A stretch of DNA of 64,000 nucleotides, taken from assembly GCF_014656295.1 (NCBI RefSeq), contig NZ_BNCD01000012.1:227346-291345 (forward strand). The letters run 5' to 3'. Made by a program: the position numbers and the translations under genes. Of the stretch, positions 60,156-64,000 are shown piece after piece; within the stretch, counting starts at the first letter, position 1, and each line of letters begins with the position of its first letter. The notes under the pieces were generated by a model. It was not told the DNA's origin and searched no databases. It saw nothing but the letters and a program-made list of their open reading frames with translations. The stretch is from Streptomyces sulfonofaciens. GTDB taxonomy: Bacteria; Actinomycetota; Actinomycetes; Streptomycetales; Streptomycetaceae.

Positions 60156-62165
60156 ATGACAGCGACGACCGACGGAAGCACCGGAGCGGTACCGCCCCGC
60201 GCTGCCTCGGCCACCGAAACCACCACAGCAGCGAAGGAGGAGCCCGCGGCCCTCGAAGCCCCCACCACCCCCGAGGACGCGGCGCGCCGCGCCGTGCAGC
60301 GGGCCACCGACTTCCTGCTCGCACGGCAGGACGAGGCGGGCTGGTGGAAGGGCGACCTCGAGACCAATGTGACGATGGACGCCGAGGACCTGCTGCTGCG
60401 CCAGTTCCTCGGCATCCTGGACGAGGCCACCTGCAAGGCCGCCGCGCTCTACATCCGCGGAGAGCAGCGCGAGGACGGCACGTGGGCCACCTTCTTCGGC
60501 GGTCCCGGCGAGTTGTCCACCACCGTCGAGGCGTACGTGGCACTGCGGCTGGCCGGCGACGCCCCCGACGAGCCGCACATGGCGCGTGCCTCCGCATGGG
60601 TGCGCGAGCAGGGCGGGATCGCGGCGAGCCGGGTCTTCACGCGGATCTGGCTCGCCCTGTTCGGCTGGTGGAAGTGGGACGACCTGCCGGAGCTGCCGCC
60701 CGAGCTGATCTACTTCCCCAAGTGGTTCCCGCTCAACATCTACGACTTCGGCTGCTGGGCGCGGCAGACCATCGTGCCCCTCACCATCGTCTCCGCGAAG
60801 CAGCCGGTGCGTCCGGCGCCGTTCCCGCTCGACGAGTTGCACACCGACCCCCGCAACCCCGGCCCCGCGCAGCCGACCGCCCCGCTGGCCAGTTGGGACG
60901 GCGCCTTCCAGCGCCTGGACAAGGCGCTGCACGCCTACCACAAGGTCGCCCCGCGACGGCTGCGGAAGGCCGCCATGCGCAGTGCGGCCCGGTGGATCAT
61001 CGAGCGCCAGGAGAACGACGGCTGCTGGGGCGGCATCCAGCCGCCCGCCGTGTACTCGATCATCGCGCTCCACCTGCTCGGCTACGACCTGAAGCACCCG
61101 GTGCTGCGCGAGGGCCTCGCCTCACTCGACCGGTACGCGGTGTGGCGCGAGGACGGCGCCCGGATGATCGAGGCCTGCCAGTCGCCGGTGTGGGACACCT
61201 GCCTGGCGACCATCGCGCTGGCCGACGCGGGCCTTGCGGCCGACCATCCGCAACTGCTGAAGGCAGCCGACTGGATGCTCGGCGAGCAGGTGGTGCGGCC
61301 CGGCGACTGGTCGGTCCGCAGGCCGGGGCTGGCGCCCGGCGGCTGGTCCTTCGAGTTCGACAACGACAACTACCCCGACATCGACGACACCGCCGAGGTG
61401 GTGCTCGCCCTGCGGCGGGTGGCGCATCCCGACCCGGACCGCGTGGAGCGTGCCGTGCAGCGCGCGGTGCGCTGGAACCTGGGCATGCAGTCCAGGAACG
61501 GTGCGTGGGGCGCGTTCGACGTCGACAACACCAGCCCCTTCCCGAACCGGCTTCCCTTCTGCGACTTCGGCGAGGTCATCGACCCGCCGTCCGCCGACGT
61601 CACCGCGCACGTGGTGGAGATGCTGGCCGTCGAGGGCAAGGCGCACGACCCGCGCACCCGGCGGGGTGTCGACTGGCTGCTCGCCGAGCAGGAGAAGGAC
61701 GGTTCCTGGTTCGGCCGCTGGGGCGTCAACTACGTGTACGGCACCGGTTCCGTGGTGCCGGCGCTGGTCCAGGCCGGTCTGCCCGGCTCGCACCCGGCGA
61801 TCCGGCGCGCGGTGGGCTGGCTGGAGTCGGTGCAGAACGACGACGGCGGCTGGGGCGAGGACCTGCGCTCCTACCGGGACGCCGGCCAGTGGTCGGGCCG
61901 GGGCGAGTCGACCGCGTCGCAGACCGCCTGGGCCCTCATGGCACTGCTCGCGGCGGGCGAGAAGGACTCCGGGGCGGTGCGGCGCGCGGTGGCGTGGCTG
62001 GCCGAGACCCAGCGCGAGGACGGCTCCTGGGACGAGCCGTACTTCACCGGCACCGGTTTCCCCTGGGACTTCTCCATCAACTACCACCTCTACCGCCAGG
62101 TGTTCCCGCTGACCGCCCTGGGCCGGTACGTCCACGGGGAGCCCTTCTCCGGCAAGGGGAGCTGA
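60156..62165 (+). CDS. shc: squalene-hopene cyclase
   Basis: Monotopic membrane triterpene cyclase of 669 residues, squalene to hopene/hopanol. The protonating DxDD motif is DIDDTAE (Asp408, Asp410, Asp411). Several QW repeats are seen (QNDDGGWGEDL, QEKDGSWFGRWG, QREDGSWDE, QENDGCWGG). The N-terminal 40 residues are low complexity. It lies 128 bp after the prenyl synthase gene, the only sizeable gap in the operon, and may have an additional promoter or processing site. A TGATG links it to hpnG. Confidence 0.96.
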   Translation: MTATTDGSTGAVPPRAASATETTTAAKEEPAALEAPTTPEDAARRAVQRATDFLLARQDEAGWWKGDLETNVTMDAEDLLLRQFLGILDEATCKAAALYIRGEQREDGTWATFFGGPGELSTTVEAYVALRLAGDAPDEPHMARASAWVREQGGIAASRVFTRIWLALFGWWKWDDLPELPPELIYFPKWFPLNIYDFGCWARQTIVPLTIVSAKQPVRPAPFPLDELHTDPRNPGPAQPTAPLASWDGAFQRLDKALHAYHKVAPRRLRKAAMRSAARWIIERQENDGCWGGIQPPAVYSIIALHLLGYDLKHPVLREGLASLDRYAVWREDGARMIEACQSPVWDTCLATIALADAGLAADHPQLLKAADWMLGEQVVRPGDWSVRRPGLAPGGWSFEFDNDNYPDIDDTAEVVLALRRVAHPDPDRVERAVQRAVRWNLGMQSRNGAWGAFDVDNTSPFPNRLPFCDFGEVIDPPSADVTAHVVEMLAVEGKAHDPRTRRGVDWLLAEQEKDGSWFGRWGVNYVYGTGSVVPALVQAGLPGSHPAIRRAVGWLESVQNDDGGWGEDLRSYRDAGQWSGRGESTASQTAWALMALLAAGEKDSGAVRRAVAWLAETQREDGSWDEPYFTGTGFPWDFSINYHLYRQVFPLTALGRYVHGEPFSGKGS

Positions 62166-62878
62166 TGGCCCAGAGCCCGGCGTCCGAGGGCCCGTCAGGG
62201 CCCGCGCCGCTGTTGATCGCCTGTGCGCTCGGCATCGAAGCGCTCGCGCTGCGCTCCGGTGCCCGCGGCGGTGCCCTCGGGCCCGTGACCGTGCTCCGCA
62301 CGGGGATGGGCCCGAGGGCCGCCGACCGGGCCGTCGCCCAGGCACTCCGCGCGCCGGAGCTGCACGACGCACCGGTCATCGCTGCGGGGTTCTGCGCCGG
62401 ACTCGCCCCCGGTATGCACCCCGGTGACGTGGTGGTCGCCGGGGAGACCCGGGAGCCGCGCGGGGTCACCGGCTGCGCGGGCAGCGAGCTGTTGGTCGAG
62501 CAGCTCGCCCGGGTGGCGGCCGGGCACACCGTGCACACCGGCCCGCTCACCGGGTCCGACCACGTGGTGCGCGGCCCGGAGCGCGCCGATCTGCTGGCCA
62601 CCGGGGCGATCGCGGTGGACATGGAGTCCGCGGCGACGCTGTACAGCGCCACCCGCGCGGGGCCCCGTCCGGTTGCCGCCGTCCGGGTGGTCGTGGACGC
62701 CCCTGAGCACGAACTTGTCCGTATCAGCACGGTGCGCGGGGGAATATCAGCCTTCCGTGTTCTCCGTGCCGTACTTCCCGTTTTTTTTGAATGGCACCGT
62801 AATGTGCTGCTCCCCGGAGGTGAGCCCTATGGCCATGCCGCTCCGTCAGACGATCAAGGTCGCGACGTATCTCTTTGA
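62165..62878 (+). CDS. hpnG: adenosylhopane nucleoside phosphorylase-like protein HpnG
   Basis: Purine-nucleoside-phosphorylase fold of 237 residues. It removes adenine from adenosylhopane to give ribosylhopane (or its phosphate). Motifs: LLIACALGIEALALRSG, VIAAGFCAGLAPGMHPGDVVVAGE, VDMESAATLYSA and RVVVDAPEHEL. The last part contains eight Ts in a row (62781-62788), coding V-F-F; beyond it the frame runs 50 bp into hpnH. A one-base slip there would enter the hpnH frame. Confidence 0.88.
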   Translation: MAQSPASEGPSGPAPLLIACALGIEALALRSGARGGALGPVTVLRTGMGPRAADRAVAQALRAPELHDAPVIAAGFCAGLAPGMHPGDVVVAGETREPRGVTGCAGSELLVEQLARVAAGHTVHTGPLTGSDHVVRGPERADLLATGAIAVDMESAATLYSATRAGPRPVAAVRVVVDAPEHELVRISTVRGGISAFRVLRAVLPVFFEWHRNVLLPGGEPYGHAAPSDDQGRDVSL

Positions 62879-63848
62879 ACAGAAGCTCCGCAAGCGCGAG
62901 AAGTTCCCGCTCATCGTGGAGCTTGAACCGCTGTTCGCGTGCAATCTGAAGTGCGAGGGATGCGGCAAGATCCAGCACCCGGCCGGTGTGCTCAAGCAGC
63001 GCATGCCGGTGGCGCAGGCGGTGGGTGCGGTTCTTGAGTCGGGTGCGCCGATGGTGTCCATCGCGGGCGGCGAGCCGCTCATGCATCCGCAGATCGACGA
63101 AATCGTGCGGCAACTGGTGGCCAAGCGGAAGTACGTCTTCCTCTGCACCAATGCCATGCTGCTGCGCAAGAAGATCGAGAAGTTCACGCCGTCCCCGTAT
63201 TTCGCGTTCGCCGTGCACATCGACGGACTGCGCGAGCGCCATGACGAGTCCGTGGCGAAGGAGGGCGTGTTCGACGAGGCGGTGGAGGCCATCAAGGAGG
63301 CCAAGCGGCGCGGCTTCCGTGTCACCACCAACTCGACCTTCTTCAACACCGACACGCCGCAGACCATCATCGAGGTGATGAACTTCCTCAATGACGAGCT
63401 GAAGGTGGACGAGATGATGATCTCGCCCGCGTACGCCTACGAGAAGGCGCCCGACCAGGACCACTTCCTGGGCGTCGAACAGACCCGCGAGCTCTTCAAG
63501 AAGGCATTCTCGGGCGGCAACAGGCTGCGCTGGCGGCTCAACCACTCGCCGCTCTTCCTGGACTTCCTGGAGGGCAAGGTCGACTTCCCGTGCACCGCCT
63601 GGGCGATCCCGAACTACTCGCTCTTCGGCTGGCAGAAGCCCTGCTACCTGATGAGCGACGGCTATGTGCCGACGTACCGGGAGCTCATCGAGAAGACCGA
63701 CTGGGACGCCTACGGCCGCGACAAGGACCCGCGCTGCGCGAACTGCATGGCCCACTGCGGCTACGAGCCGACCGCCGTGCTCGCCACCATGGGCTCCCTC
63801 AAGCAGTCGCTGCGCGCGGCCCGCGAGACCGTTGCGGGAAGCCGGTGA
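62829..63848 (+). CDS. hpnH: adenosyl-hopene transferase HpnH (radical SAM)
   Basis: Radical SAM enzyme of 339 residues that attaches the adenosyl group to hopene, first step of C35 hopanoids. The cluster motif is CNLKCEGC (Cys38, Cys42, Cys45; C-x3-C-x2-C), then SIAGGEPLMHP and a SPASM-like Cys set at the C-terminus (DPRCANCMAHCGYEP). GGAGG lies eight bases before ATG 62829, within the end of hpnG. The protein is less GC-biased than its neighbours in residue choice (many Lys, Phe, Asn), reflecting strong conservation. Confidence 0.96.
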   Translation: MAMPLRQTIKVATYLFEQKLRKREKFPLIVELEPLFACNLKCEGCGKIQHPAGVLKQRMPVAQAVGAVLESGAPMVSIAGGEPLMHPQIDEIVRQLVAKRKYVFLCTNAMLLRKKIEKFTPSPYFAFAVHIDGLRERHDESVAKEGVFDEAVEAIKEAKRRGFRVTTNSTFFNTDTPQTIIEVMNFLNDELKVDEMMISPAYAYEKAPDQDHFLGVEQTRELFKKAFSGGNRLRWRLNHSPLFLDFLEGKVDFPCTAWAIPNYSLFGWQKPCYLMSDGYVPTYRELIEKTDWDAYGRDKDPRCANCMAHCGYEPTAVLATMGSLKQSLRAARETVAGSR

Positions 63849-63852
63849 CGCC

Positions 63853-64000
63853 ATGACCTCGATGGTTCCGGTCCCGCTCGGTCTTCCCGAACTGCCGCCC
63901 CGCCCCATCGCCACGCGCCGCAGGAGCCGGCGGATCCAGGTGGGGTCGGTCGCCGTGGGTGGGGATGCGCCGGTGTCGGTGCAGTCGATGACGACGACGC
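63853..64000 (+). CDS. ispG: 4-hydroxy-3-methylbut-2-enyl diphosphate synthase, 5' part
   Basis: Only the first 49 codons are in the window. RRSRRIQVGSVAVGGDAPVSVQSMTTT is the N-terminal signature of IspG/GcpE, the iron-sulfur enzyme of the MEP pathway. ATG 63853 starts four bases after the hpnH stop. It is the hopanoid-linked second copy in Streptomyces by position. The rest lies right of the window. Confidence 0.92.
   Translation, partial: MTSMVPVPLGLPELPPRPIATRRRSRRIQVGSVAVGGDAPVSVQSMTTT

Noticed and set aside
59978..62164. A long plus-strand frame preceding hpnG
   Set aside because: It overlaps shc in another frame on the same strand and is Arg/Ala-rich; HpnG begins at ATG 62165 after the shc stop.

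Overview
The window is high-GC actinobacterial chromosome, almost certainly Streptomyces. It carries an SsgA-like sporulation protein, a WhiB-like protein, a mycothiol-dependent isomerase-type protein, a Tat-exported two-domain laccase, GTG/TTG starts and 4-bp start/stop overlaps. From memory, the gene order follows S. coelicolor from the pca operon (about SCO6697) to the hopanoid operon (about SCO6767). I saw no rRNA, tRNA, CRISPR array, insertion sequence or prophage. Both window edges cut genes: a LuxR-type ATPase on the left and ispG on the right.

Region 1 (1-9.8 kb) is aromatic catabolism. After a frameshifted LAL-type regulator and a short-chain dehydrogenase comes a minus-strand operon, pcaI-pcaJ-pcaH-pcaG-pcaB-pcaL, for protocatechuate to 3-oxoadipyl-CoA. 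A divergent MarR regulator (PcaV-like) faces it, with two similar operator-like repeats between them. The thiolase gene pcaF, which I remember between pcaJ and pcaH in S. coelicolor, is absent.

Region 2 (10-25.7 kb) is mixed. It has a divergent ATP-dependent DNA ligase / LigD-type polymerase pair, then two large secreted proteins (cupredoxin-DUF1080 and ThuA-PQQ sugar dehydrogenase) divergent from a small laccase. LacI, VOC, WhiB-like and MDMPI genes follow, then DDAH, a GOLPH3-like protein, SsgD and endonuclease V.

Region 3 (25.7-43 kb) holds a CoA-transferase and a fadA-fadB fatty-acid oxidation pair, a MerR regulator, an asparagine-type permease and an MpaB-like oxygenase. It continues with a secreted M1 peptidase, an ABC-F ATPase, Tex, a tiny LPFR protein, a SCO6745-family protein and a crotonase.

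Region 4 (43-64 kb) is devoted to isoprenoids and the cell envelope. It starts with a HATPase protein overlapping idi tail to tail, a cation efflux protein and galE. A seven-gene plus-strand cluster follows: two CDP-alcohol phosphotransferases, a LicC/IPCT-like nucleotidyltransferase, a glycerol-1-phosphate-dehydrogenase-like enzyme, a GT2 glycosyltransferase and a TagGH-like ABC exporter. It reads as an uncharacterised pathway for an exported polyol-phosphate glycoconjugate. The hopanoid operon comes next: hpnC, hpnD, a 46-codon small gene, hpnE, a polyprenyl synthase gene, shc, hpnG, hpnH and ispG, with tight translational coupling and at least one extra small ORF. IPP supply (idi, ispG), prenyl elongation, squalene formation, cyclisation and side-chain extension are thus encoded side by side with the putative envelope polymer cluster.
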